From positions 1 through 22,966 of the forward strand of contig JBMOHV010000028.1 in the NCBI GenBank assembly GCA_049317645.1: DNA of 22,966 nucleotides, read 5' to 3'. The notes beneath the pieces were generated by a model. It did not search any database. It was given only the letters and a program-made list of their open reading frames with translations, and had not been told where the DNA came from. Positions 7,672-15,318 of this stretch are shown here, piece after piece. A program made the position numbers and the translations under genes. Each line of letters opens with the position of its first letter. Positions within the stretch are counted from its first letter, which is position 1. This stretch comes from SYHX01 sp049317645. Its GTDB lineage: Bacteria; Bacteroidota; Bacteroidia; UBA7662.

Positions 7672-9480
7672 TTAGTCGTTGCCGACTCTTTGGGAATCCG
7701 GTGGCAATTTGATGGCCTCGCGGAATTGGGCGTTGGTCCGGTAGGGATGAAAATCCGGTTCTTTTTTGGCCCATTCCCTCATCGTCAGGTCGGCTTGAAT
7801 GGCGACACGGATTTGCTCACAAACCAAGGCAATGTCGTTGATCCGTGTTGCAGCGATGGCCGTTAGGTAGGCGGTCAGGGCTTGGCGCGGTTCGATGGCT
7901 TGCAAGGTGGCAATGGCTTCGTATGCCTGCCCGGCACCGATTTGGCAAAGAGCGCGGTTGTGGCTGGGTTCCTGGTCCATGGTTTCGAGAGCATCGCTAA
8001 AGTGACCTAATCGAGCCGCTACATAGGATTGGTTGATGGAACTGGGACGGCCCTGGACGGCTGCGGCCTTGAACAAGGACATGGCTTCGCCAAAACGATT
8101 GAGTTGGCTGAGGGTGGCCCCCAGGTTGTTCTTGGATTCTGCGGATTTGGGATTCAGGATCACCGCCTGCTGAAAACGATTCTCGGCTTCGGTTAATCGG
8201 TTGTTACGGTAATGCAACATGCCCAGCTTGAAATGGGCCCGGTAATCCTCGGGGTACCAAGTGGCCGCTTTGCGGTACAATTCCATGCTGGTTTGTTCGG
8301 ACTCAGCGGCCAGGGCCATTTGAATCATGCGAGTGGCGGGCCACTGATTCTTGGTGGAGCCTTTGGCAAAGGCTTTGAGGTCGTTCATGATGCTCTGATC
8401 CGAGGGGGTGCTGAGAATTTCGACCCGACAGGAACGCATGGCAGGGAACCAATCGTTGACCATGCGCTGGTAATCAGCGGAGAATTTTTCGGCCGCTTTC
8501 TTTTTGGCTTCTTGGCCTTCGGCGGCCAACAAGGCCGCTTTGATTTTGGGCGCATTGGATGAACGTAGACCGCTCAACATCGGAACAATGGAATCCCAAG
8601 TCTGTTGAACCCAACGCGTTGTCACAAAACCATCGGCAAAAACCTCCGAGCTCGCCATGGCGTTTTGCTTGCGGCCCAACAATTCCCGAACAATGGTTTT
8701 GCTCAGGTTTTCCATGCGCTTGTAGGCCAAATTTTCGTTGTTGGTTGATTCGCCCTCCGGGGATGCGCTACCGGTGATTTTGATTTCCAGAATTTCGCGG
8801 GGGCTTTGCAAAGTGGCCATCAAATGTTGAAAAGCGCCTTGGTTGAGGGCATCGCCTACTTCGTAACGACCGGCAGGAAAGTTAATGGTGTGGATTTCTT
8901 TAATGCAAAGTTTCTCTTTTTCGTAATCCAGGTCCATCAATTCCAAGGTGGGCTCCAAAAAACGAGCGAAACTCGAAAAGCCCGCCGAACTGATGCGGAC
9001 CAAGGGCAGCTCCCGGCTGGTCTTGCCTTCGATGACCGTGAAACGGGCTTCGAGGGTGGCGCTTTCAATCCCTTCTTCGTAGGGGACTTGAACCGCATGC
9101 TCAAAGAGGTTTTCGCCGCGGCGGGCCAAACCGGCCATGACCGTGTCTTCCCAGAGTTCAGGGTTAAGGTTGCGGTTGGCCAAGGCCTTGAATCGCATGG
9201 GTTGCAGGGCCACGGCTTTGTTCCGGTAGTGGACCTCCGGGGTCACCACCACCTGGGTGTTCTGGTCAAAATCAAAATTCTTGAGCCCGATCACGATGCT
9301 GAAAGGGATGCTATCACCCACCCGGAATGGCAAGGCTGGCACGGTCCGAAAGGAAGCGTTGCGGCAGCTTTCTGTGACCGATTTGGAAACCTGAAGGGGG
9401 GCGGTCTTTTGGGCCCAAAGCGGGGTAACCATCGTAAGAGCCCATACGGCCCACAGCAGCTTGGCAGGTTGGAAGTTCAT
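7672..9480 (-). CDS. Exported OmpA-like/TPR protein, paralogue of the nearby lipoprotein
   Basis: A 602-residue protein with a cleavable signal peptide (about 1-23, ending LWAQ) and no lipobox cysteine. Residues about 45-165 appear beta-rich. A central OmpA-like domain (about 195-355) has strand IHTINFPAG, the ASPEG turn at 239-243, the degenerate motif NNENLAYKRM, a helical insertion, and the closing strand FPAMRSCRVEI. TPR units are clear at about 412-475 (HFKLGMLHYRNNRLTEAENRF, then NNLGATLSQLNRFGEAMSLF). The C-terminus (EPDFHPYRTNAQFREAI) resembles the end of the 6808-5021 product (DPEFAELRKEI), which with the shared domain order supports paralogy. It is first in a minus-strand cluster with the peptidase and lipoprotein genes. 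Probably periplasmic or outer-membrane associated; function unknown. Confidence 0.82.
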   Translation of the reverse strand: MNFQPAKLLWAVWALTMVTPLWAQKTAPLQVSKSVTESCRNASFRTVPALPFRVGDSIPFSIVIGLKNFDFDQNTQVVVTPEVHYRNKAVALQPMRFKALANRNLNPELWEDTVMAGLARRGENLFEHAVQVPYEEGIESATLEARFTVIEGKTSRELPLVRISSAGFSSFARFLEPTLELMDLDYEKEKLCIKEIHTINFPAGRYEVGDALNQGAFQHLMATLQSPREILEIKITGSASPEGESTNNENLAYKRMENLSKTIVRELLGRKQNAMASSEVFADGFVTTRWVQQTWDSIVPMLSGLRSSNAPKIKAALLAAEGQEAKKKAAEKFSADYQRMVNDWFPAMRSCRVEILSTPSDQSIMNDLKAFAKGSTKNQWPATRMIQMALAAESEQTSMELYRKAATWYPEDYRAHFKLGMLHYRNNRLTEAENRFQQAVILNPKSAESKNNLGATLSQLNRFGEAMSLFKAAAVQGRPSSINQSYVAARLGHFSDALETMDQEPSHNRALCQIGAGQAYEAIATLQAIEPRQALTAYLTAIAATRINDIALVCEQIRVAIQADLTMREWAKKEPDFHPYRTNAQFREAIKLPPDSQRVGND

Positions 9481-9522
9481 GGCAAAGAGTTCGGGTAGGA
9501 GTTTTGAATCCGGTTAGAACCC

Positions 9523-9553
9523 TAAAAATAGGCAACAGGGCAGGTTTTCCAAA
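9523..9553 (-). promoter_or_regulatory. Bacteroidota-type promoter (-33 TTTG, -7 TATTTTTA) for the OmpA-TPR/NlpC cluster
   Basis: On the minus strand TTTG (plus-strand CAAA, 9550-9553) is followed after 19 bases by TATTTTTA (9530-9523), seven of eight to TAnnTTTG. The spacing fits the 17-23 base rule for this phylum, and the box is 42 bases before the ATG at 9480. One of the two best -33/-7 pairs in the window. Confidence 0.6.
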
Positions 9554-9564
9554 CGATTCTGCCC
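9538..9564. repeat. Inverted repeat GGGCAG-N15-CTGCCC centred on the -33 element
   Basis: Perfect 6-base arms at 9538-9543 and 9559-9564 flank a 15-base spacer containing the -33 TTTG of the minus-strand promoter. The dyad lies between the divergent OmpA-TPR and ftsE genes, so it could be an operator acting on one or both. Six-base arms can arise by chance; binding is unproven. Confidence 0.35.
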
Positions 9565-9599
9565 CAAAGAACCTTAAATTCGAGCAAAATTCCTTGGCC

Positions 9600-10310
9600 A
9601 TGGACCGCGAACCCGTTCTTCAATTGGAGGACATCACCCTTGCTTACGGCCCCCGCGTTCTTTTTGAAGGGGTACACCTGGAACTCAAGGCCGGTGAAAT
9701 GGTCTATTTGGTCGGCAAAAGCGGGCAGGGCAAATCCAGCCTGGTCCGGGCACTGATTGGGGAGATTCCGATCCAAGGTCGAAGGGCCATGGTCATGGGG
9801 CAGAATTTGTTGAATCTGTCCCGTAAGGATATTCCGGCTTTGCGTCGTCGGATCGGCGTCGTATTCCAAGATTTTCAATTGCTCATGGATCGCCAAGTCG
9901 ATGCGAACCTGGATTTTGTGCTAGAGGCCACCGGTTGGAAGGATAAGACGCAGCGCAATCAACGCAAAGAGGAGGTTCTGGCCTTGGTAGGTCTGGTCGG
10001 GAAGGGAACCGAAATGCCCCATCGCCTGTCCGGCGGGGAGCAACAACGTTTGGCGATTGCCAGGGCCCTGTTGAACAACCCTGGACTGCTTTTGGCCGAT
10101 GAACCCACCGGTCAATTGGACCCGGACAGCTCCGAGGAGGTTTTGTCCTTGCTGGTGGAAATTAACCGGGGCGGGACCGCCCTTTTGATGGCAACCCACG
10201 ATTACATGACCATGGATCGTTTCCCGGCCCGTGTTTTGCGTTGCTCTGGAGGGCGTTTGGAAGACATGGGGAATATCCTATTTGAATCGCCTTCGGAGAA
10301 CAACGGTTGA
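9600..10310 (+). CDS. ftsE: Cell division ATP-binding protein FtsE
   Basis: An ABC ATPase of 236 residues, the cytoplasmic subunit of FtsEX, which couples ATP hydrolysis to activation of peptidoglycan hydrolases at the division septum. Visible motifs are Walker A (GKSGQGKSS, about residues 38-46), the Q-loop stretch VFQDFQLLMDR typical of FtsE rather than other exporters, the signature LSGGEQQR, Walker B LLLADEPTG, and the switch histidine in ATHDY. DNLDFVL/ATGWKDK-like sequence also matches Bacteroidota FtsE. The frame is open back to a TTG at 9504, but ATG at 9600 places the first beta strand as in relatives. FtsX is not in the window. The stop overlaps the next start as TGATG, so translation of the glycosyltransferase is probably coupled. 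Confidence 0.9.
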   Translation: MDREPVLQLEDITLAYGPRVLFEGVHLELKAGEMVYLVGKSGQGKSSLVRALIGEIPIQGRRAMVMGQNLLNLSRKDIPALRRRIGVVFQDFQLLMDRQVDANLDFVLEATGWKDKTQRNQRKEEVLALVGLVGKGTEMPHRLSGGEQQRLAIARALLNNPGLLLADEPTGQLDPDSSEEVLSLLVEINRGGTALLMATHDYMTMDRFPARVLRCSGGRLEDMGNILFESPSENNG

Positions 10311-11512
10311 TGGGGTCGAGGCATGCGCTGCAGCTGGTCCTCTTTGACCTGCCGATAGCTCCCTTGTATGGCGGCACGGCCGAGGTGGATTATAAAATCA
10401 GAGCCTTGCTGGACCTTGGACTGGAATTGCATATCCATGCCTGGGTTAGCTCAACCCTGGATTGCCAACTTCGTTCAGGCGCCAGGGCCCTCCCGGATTG
10501 GCATCAACGGGTGGCAACCCTTCGTTGGTACCCCCGACCACAGGCCATGGGGACTTGGTTTTCGGCGCAGCCCCATGCTGTAGCCTCCCGCAGCGGAACG
10601 GCCTTAAACAAGGCCTTGGCCCAGGGACCCCCGGATGTTCTGTTGGAGGGATGGCAGGTCTCTGCTTGTATGGCAGCGCCGGCTTTGGGTCACCATCGGT
10701 TTTGGGTTCGGTCTCATAACCGGGAATCCCAGTACTATCGAATGCAGGCGCTTTGGGCAACCGGCGTATTCAAAAAAATATACTATAACATTGAATCATT
10801 TCGCTGGCGTCGCTTGGAGCGTTGGGTCTCCCATACGGGAACTCATCAACCTTTGACGGGGGTTTTGAGCCTTTGCCCTTTGGAAACCCGTTTGTACCAG
10901 AACGAAGGATTGAACGCCTTTTATGTGCCTGCCTTTGTTCGTTTGGCTCCCTCCACAGTCGGGCCTGTAGCAGGGAGGCAACAGGTAGCCGCGCCCTTTG
11001 TCTTGTACCATGGTCGGCTGGATATACCGGACAACCAACAAGCTGTTCAAAATGTGTTGCGATTGGCCGCTCAATGCCCGGAATTTTCTTGGGTTGTTGC
11101 GGGCTCCAAGGCCCCAAGCGCCTTGATTCGCCAAATGCAAGCAATGCCCGCTTTGCAATGGGTGGACACCCCCGATGATACGGCCTTGGACGCTTTGGTC
11201 CAGAATGCGGCGGTTCATGTGATTCCATCCAAGGGACGGGCAGGCCTCCGGCTCAAAATGATTCATGCCTTGATGGGGACCGGCCATGTGTTGGTTCATC
11301 GCGATGCGGTGGAAGGTTTGCCCTGGGCCCGCTGGGTGACCACGGTCGACCACGATAGGGATTGGCCCCAAGGTCTGCGACTCGCCATGGCCAAGCCCCT
11401 CGATGCTACACAACCGGAGCAGCGTCATCGAGAAATCCGGGCTCATTTTGACCCGAATCAAAACGCAGGCCTGCTCTGCGAACTGATTTTTGGGAGTCGC
11501 GTGCCTACCTAG
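10310..11512 (+). CDS. GT-B fold glycosyltransferase (GT4-like)
   Basis: A 400-residue protein with two Rossmann-like halves as in GT-B glycosyltransferases. The N-terminal half begins with strand LVLFDLP and a GG loop (LYGGTAEVDYK). The C-terminal half has APFVLYHGRLDIPDN at the hinge and a nucleotide-sugar-site region HVIPSKGRAGLRLKMIHALM, followed by AVEGL. In most GT4 enzymes an EX7E glutamate pair is found here; the second glutamate position appears as H (KMIHAL), a variant I believe occurs in some Bacteroidota enzymes. Sugar donor and acceptor cannot be told. ATG at 10310 overlaps the ftsE stop by one base (TGATG); TTG at 10307 is an unlikely alternative. Its 3' end overlaps the convergent glycosyltransferase gene by 8 bases. 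No transmembrane segment is apparent. Confidence 0.78.
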   Translation: MGSRHALQLVLFDLPIAPLYGGTAEVDYKIRALLDLGLELHIHAWVSSTLDCQLRSGARALPDWHQRVATLRWYPRPQAMGTWFSAQPHAVASRSGTALNKALAQGPPDVLLEGWQVSACMAAPALGHHRFWVRSHNRESQYYRMQALWATGVFKKIYYNIESFRWRRLERWVSHTGTHQPLTGVLSLCPLETRLYQNEGLNAFYVPAFVRLAPSTVGPVAGRQQVAAPFVLYHGRLDIPDNQQAVQNVLRLAAQCPEFSWVVAGSKAPSALIRQMQAMPALQWVDTPDDTALDALVQNAAVHVIPSKGRAGLRLKMIHALMGTGHVLVHRDAVEGLPWARWVTTVDHDRDWPQGLRLAMAKPLDATQPEQRHREIRAHFDPNQNAGLLCELIFGSRVPT

Positions 11513-12701
11513 GTTGCTCTTGGGCCATAGGTTGCTCTTGGGCAAGGGTGCGGAGTTCGGCCAAAAGCTGTTGACTTTCGGTTTCCCAGGTCCAAGCCTG
11601 CGCAGCCAATAGGCAGGCCTGACGGGCGGCCTCCATTCGTTCGGGCTGGTTCCAGAGTTCATAACAAAAGCGGACGATCCCTTCCGGTTGGCAATCCTTC
11701 AAACCCCAGCCCACCGGATAGTCCCTGAGCAGGGCTTGGTACTCCGGAAAATCCATCCCCAATTGGGGCAGGCCCGCCGCTGTGTAGTCAAAAAACTTAT
11801 TGGCCAAGGAGTAGCGATAGCTCAGGCTGGGATGGTCCAAAAGGTTCAAGCCTAACCAGGCTTTTTGGGTCAAGCTACGCAGTTGGGAAGAGGGCAATGG
11901 GCCGGTGAACCATACCTTGCCATGGAGGCCTCGGTTTTGGACCGTGGAACGAAGGCCCCTCTCCAAATCCCCGCTACCCGCCAGGACCAACGGACAAGGA
12001 AGCCCCCTTTCGGCGGCTACCAACAGGGCCTCCAGGCCTCGGCCAAGATTCAAGGCCCCTTGATACAGAATAAAGGGTCCTTGGGGAAAATCGAAGGTGT
12101 CAAGTGGATCCGCAGGGTCGGTGTTGCGGGTGGGCATGTTACGCAAAACACGAAAAGGATAGCCGTATTCTTGACGGAATCGCTCGGCCAGGGCCGGACC
12201 CACGGTGTAACATTGAATACGGCCTCGCAGGAAGAGCCGAATTAATCCGGCCCATACCCTGCGCACGGTGGGTCGACCGCTCAGTTCGGGGACTTCGGTA
12301 AACCACTCGTGGGCATCCCACCACAGAGGCCGCCTGCGAATCCAAGACGCCAAGCGCAAAGCCGGTAGGGTATCGGCATCCACCGAAAGGTAAACCGCGG
12401 ATGAACAGCGCAAAGCCTCCACCAAGAGTCGAAGGTTGTAGATCAAGTAAAAAAGTGGTCCTCGAAGGGGTGATATACGAAGGCGTTGATAGGTTCGGTG
12501 CGCCGTGCTCTGCAAGGGGACCACTCGGTGACGATCCACGCCGATCCAACGAACCCTCCATCCGGCCATCTCCAAGGTTTGGCACCAGCGCATCATGCGT
12601 TGGTCTTGCCACTGGTCGTTGGTGGTGGCCATGAACAGCAAGGGCGAAGTGGCCGGGGTCATCGGGTCCGGGGTCATCGGGTCCGGGGAGATGGGTTTCA
12701 T
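11505..12701 (-). CDS. GT4-like glycosyltransferase
   Basis: A glycosyltransferase of about 398 residues, GT-B fold. It shows the N-terminal strand PLLFMATTND followed by DQRMMRWCQTLEMAGWRV, the DAHEWFTEVPEL motif typical of GT4 family members, YTVGPALAERF, the hinge segment FILYQGALNLGRGLE, and the donor-site stretch SLANKFFDYTAAGLPQLGM. Acceptor and product are unknown. Two in-frame starts compete: ATG at 12713, inside recQ, and ATG at 12701, which gives a classic ATGA overlap with the recQ stop (12698-12700); I prefer 12701. Both ends carry short tandem duplications: PDPMT twice at the N-terminus and AQEQP twice at the C-terminus. Last gene of the run beginning with gyrB. Confidence 0.82.
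   Translation of the reverse strand: MKPISPDPMTPDPMTPATSPLLFMATTNDQWQDQRMMRWCQTLEMAGWRVRWIGVDRHRVVPLQSTAHRTYQRLRISPLRGPLFYLIYNLRLLVEALRCSSAVYLSVDADTLPALRLASWIRRRPLWWDAHEWFTEVPELSGRPTVRRVWAGLIRLFLRGRIQCYTVGPALAERFRQEYGYPFRVLRNMPTRNTDPADPLDTFDFPQGPFILYQGALNLGRGLEALLVAAERGLPCPLVLAGSGDLERGLRSTVQNRGLHGKVWFTGPLPSSQLRSLTQKAWLGLNLLDHPSLSYRYSLANKFFDYTAAGLPQLGMDFPEYQALLRDYPVGWGLKDCQPEGIVRFCYELWNQPERMEAARQACLLAAQAWTWETESQQLLAELRTLAQEQPMAQEQPR
11510..11545. repeat. Tandem 18-base duplication at the 3' end of the minus-strand glycosyltransferase gene
   Basis: Units 11510-11527 and 11528-11545 match at 17 of 18 bases. They encode AQEQPM and AQEQPR at the C-terminus of the minus-strand glycosyltransferase. 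The first three bases of the left unit (TAG, 11510-11512) are also the stop codon of the convergent plus-strand glycosyltransferase. Confidence 0.8.
12653..12688. repeat. Tandem 15-base repeat (2.4 copies) at the 5' end of the minus-strand glycosyltransferase gene
   Basis: The unit CCGGGGTCATCGGGT is repeated perfectly at 12653-12667 and 12668-12682, followed by a partial CCGGGG. It encodes PDPMT twice within the low-complexity N-terminus, ahead of the first beta strand of the enzyme. The unit length is a multiple of three, so copy-number change would keep the frame. Confidence 0.85.
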
Positions 12702-14644
12702 GGGTTTTTCCATAACAAACGATCATCGACATCCCTCGCAACCGCCCCTTTTTGGACCAACCAAGCGAGGGCCTTGGCTTGTCGCTCCCAATCCTCCGGG
12801 CCACGAACCAGTCCCTTGGCTTCAAGGGCTCGACGCAATTCGGCCGGGTGGAGGGGTACGCTGAGGTGGGGCCGCACCTGCAGCATCCAAGCCTGAAATT
12901 CTTGGGTGGTCATTTCTTCGAACCTTCCCCCCCCGGAAATACAAGCATCGCAGCGCCCGCAATCCATCGCAGCGGTCTCCCCAAAGTAGGCGAGCATCAG
13001 CCGACTACGGCAAGTGCCTGTCCCCGTGATCATGGCGATCATGGCTTCCAGCCTGCGTTGCCTGGCTTTGAGCAGGTCGCTGTAAGCCTGCGGTGGCAAA
13101 TAAAAATGACTAGGGGGCAATCGTTCACTCAGCCAACAGAGGGTTTGTTGATCCGACCGCGGGGTATAATCCAGTAAATCCAGTTCCTGCATGCGATGAA
13201 TCGCTTGCAAAATAGCCACCGTGGTCGTTCCGGATTCACGGGCCATGCGTCGTTCGTCAAAGCGGACCGGGTGATCCAAAACGCCCGGATGTTTTCGTAA
13301 CAACAAATCAATATAGGGATCCAACATGCGGTTCAGGACCCTGTGTTCGTAGAGTTGGGCGGAGGATACTTTGAATCGGATGCGGGCCGGTAGGAGGCTT
13401 TCTTCTTCGGCCATGACCAGATTGGCCCGATGCAGAATCTGAAGAGCATGGTAAACAACGCGTTGTTCCAGATCAAAGCGTAGGCAAAAGGCCGATATAT
13501 CAAAGGCAAAGTGTTGGTCCCGCCCACCTCCAACCGCCAGGTTGCACCACTGCCCCAGGGCCTGATAAATTCGTTGAATTTGTTCGATGGGAGGGAAGGC
13601 GTCTTGGACTCGCTTGCGGGCCTGTTGCAGGTCCGCCTTCTGCCAGGCCAAAAGACAGAGCCCGTGACCCCCGTCCCTGCCTGCTCTCCCGGCTTCTTGG
13701 TAGTAGGCTTCCGGTGATTCAGGGGGGTCCCAATGAAAGACCAGGCGTACATCCGGTTGATCAATCCCCATCCCAAACGCCGTGGTGCAGACCATGATGG
13801 GCTTGGTATGGTTCATCCAAGTCTGTTGGCGAAGGTCTCTTTGTTCTGGTGTTAGCCCGGCATGGTAGGCCTGGGCGGGGTAACCCTTGCTCGCGAGGTA
13901 TCTTGACAATTCTTCGCTGTGCCGACGCGATCCAACATAGACCAAGGCCTTGCCCTTCAGACCACCCAAGGCGTCTTCGAGGGCTTGATGTTTGGAGACG
14001 GTTTCCTGCCATCGGTAGGATAGCATGGGCCTTGCAAAACTTTGTCGAACCAAAGCAGGCCTCACCATCCCCAGGCGTTCACAGATTTCATCGCAAACGG
14101 CTGGAGTCGCCGATCCGGTCAGGGCCACCGTAACCAAGGCCCCCACCTGTTCTCGGAATGCCGCGATACGCTGGTATTCAGGGCGAAAATCATGTCCCCA
14201 TTGGGCAATGCAATGCGCCTCGTCCACCGCTAGCAAGGCAATTTTCCAACCCCGGCTGCGGGTTACAAAGTCCTTGCCCGAAAGGCGTTCCGGGGATAGG
14301 TAAAGAAATTTGAGTTCCCCGCGATCGGCTCGGACGCGAATGGCTTCACTTTCGGTGGAGCTTAAACCCGATACCAACGCGGCCGCCGAAAGGCCTTGAC
14401 GATTCAACCGACTCACTTGATCCTTCATCAAGGCAATCAGCGGGGATACCACCAGGCACAATCCGTCCATCGCCAAAGCGGGGACTTGGTAACACAAAGA
14501 TTTTCCGCCACCGGTTGGCAGCAGGGCCAGGGTATCTTGGCCTTTAAGAACCGAAGCAACCACCGCTTCTTGACCCGGTTTGAAGGCGTCAAAGCCCCAA
14601 TACCGATGCAGCAGTTCCTTCGCGACTTCGATGGAATTAGCCAT
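12698..14644 (-). CDS. recQ: ATP-dependent DNA helicase RecQ
   Basis: A superfamily 2 helicase of 648 residues that unwinds DNA 3' to 5' during recombination and fork repair. Seen are the Q-motif region (WGFDAFKPGQEAVV, 16-29), Walker A LLPTGGGKS (41-49), motif II DEAH within AVDEAHCIAQWGHDFRPEY, and motifs V/VI FGMGIDQPDVR and YYQEAGRAGRDG. A zinc-binding region has cysteines in TCRSR and CGRCDAC. A winged-helix-like part follows; I see no clear HRDC domain. The frame is open to 14821, but that extension reads through the upstream ABC gene antiparallel to no known domain; ATG at 14644 starts just before the conserved region and overlaps the ABC gene end by 8 bases. The stop overlaps the next gene as ATGA. 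Translational coupling is likely at both ends. Confidence 0.93.
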   Translation of the reverse strand: MANSIEVAKELLHRYWGFDAFKPGQEAVVASVLKGQDTLALLPTGGGKSLCYQVPALAMDGLCLVVSPLIALMKDQVSRLNRQGLSAAALVSGLSSTESEAIRVRADRGELKFLYLSPERLSGKDFVTRSRGWKIALLAVDEAHCIAQWGHDFRPEYQRIAAFREQVGALVTVALTGSATPAVCDEICERLGMVRPALVRQSFARPMLSYRWQETVSKHQALEDALGGLKGKALVYVGSRRHSEELSRYLASKGYPAQAYHAGLTPEQRDLRQQTWMNHTKPIMVCTTAFGMGIDQPDVRLVFHWDPPESPEAYYQEAGRAGRDGGHGLCLLAWQKADLQQARKRVQDAFPPIEQIQRIYQALGQWCNLAVGGGRDQHFAFDISAFCLRFDLEQRVVYHALQILHRANLVMAEEESLLPARIRFKVSSAQLYEHRVLNRMLDPYIDLLLRKHPGVLDHPVRFDERRMARESGTTTVAILQAIHRMQELDLLDYTPRSDQQTLCWLSERLPPSHFYLPPQAYSDLLKARQRRLEAMIAMITGTGTCRSRLMLAYFGETAAMDCGRCDACISGGGRFEEMTTQEFQAWMLQVRPHLSVPLHPAELRRALEAKGLVRGPEDWERQAKALAWLVQKGAVARDVDDRLLWKNP

Positions 14645-15305
14645 TCGGATCCACTTCGGTGATGTGCCCGTCGCGGAGTTGCAGGACCCGGTCCGCTTGA
14701 CGGGCCAATGGCAGGCTGTGGGTGACCACCAAAAAGGTTTGTCCGTTGCGGTCTCGCAGTTCACGAAAGAGGCGATGCAATTCTTCGGCCTGCTGCTGGT
14801 CCAAGTTTCCGGATGGTTCATCGGCCATAATCAGATCAGGTCGGTTCATCAAAGCCCGGGCCACCGCAAATCGTTGTTGCTCCCCCCCGGATAATTCCGA
14901 AGGTCGATGACTCAAGCGTTCCGCGACGCCCAATTGTTGGGCTAATTCGAGGGCTCTGGCTTGGGCCTTTTTGGAATCCATTCCAGCAATGAGAGCCGGC
15001 ATGAGGAGGTTCTCTTCGGCGGTAAATTCCGGGAGCAGCAAGGCCTGTTGAAATACAAAACCCAATCGGCGGTTCCGAAAATCGGCGAGGCGGTTGCCGC
15101 TCAGGGTATGGATCAAAACCCCGTCCCATTCAATTTGACCGGAATCGGCCGGCTGCAGTCCTCCTAACACATGAAGCAGGGTGCTTTTGCCGGCCCCTGA
15201 TGGACCTACCACCGCCACCAATTCCCCGCGTTGTATTTCAAAAGAAACGGAACGCAGCAGGGCCAGGTTACCGAAGGACTTGCATAATTGGCGAACCCTG
15301 ACCAT
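14637..15305 (-). CDS. lolD: ABC transporter ATP-binding protein, LolD/MacB type
   Basis: A 222-residue ATPase of the MacB/LolD/FtsE group, which powers MacB-type transporters such as the lipoprotein-releasing LolCDE complex at the inner membrane. Walker A is GPSGAGKST (34-42), followed by the Q-loop region FVFQQALLLPEFTAEENLLMPALI, signature LSGGEQQR, Walker B LIMADEPSGNLD and the switch histidine in VVTHS. LLPEFTAEEN-type sequence is typical of LolD, but no LolC/LolE-like permease lies in the window, so the partner, and hence the exact role, is inferred. It starts 13 bases after the gyrB stop, and its last 8 bases overlap the recQ start (ATGGCTAA), so it sits inside a compact transcription unit with genes of unrelated function. 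Confidence 0.85.
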   Translation of the reverse strand: MVRVRQLCKSFGNLALLRSVSFEIQRGELVAVVGPSGAGKSTLLHVLGGLQPADSGQIEWDGVLIHTLSGNRLADFRNRRLGFVFQQALLLPEFTAEENLLMPALIAGMDSKKAQARALELAQQLGVAERLSHRPSELSGGEQQRFAVARALMNRPDLIMADEPSGNLDQQQAEELHRLFRELRDRNGQTFLVVTHSLPLARQADRVLQLRDGHITEVDPNG

Positions 15306-15318
15306 GAACTATCCGGGT

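Noticed and set aside
10796..11662. 288-codon minus-strand frame covering the plus-strand glycosyltransferase
   Set aside because: It runs across the junction of two convergent real genes and has no domain signal; the glycosyltransferase reading frame explains the sequence.
14645..14821. 59-residue upstream extension of RecQ
   Set aside because: It overlaps the ABC ATPase gene in another frame and has no similarity to helicase sequence; the conserved region starts right after ATG 14644.
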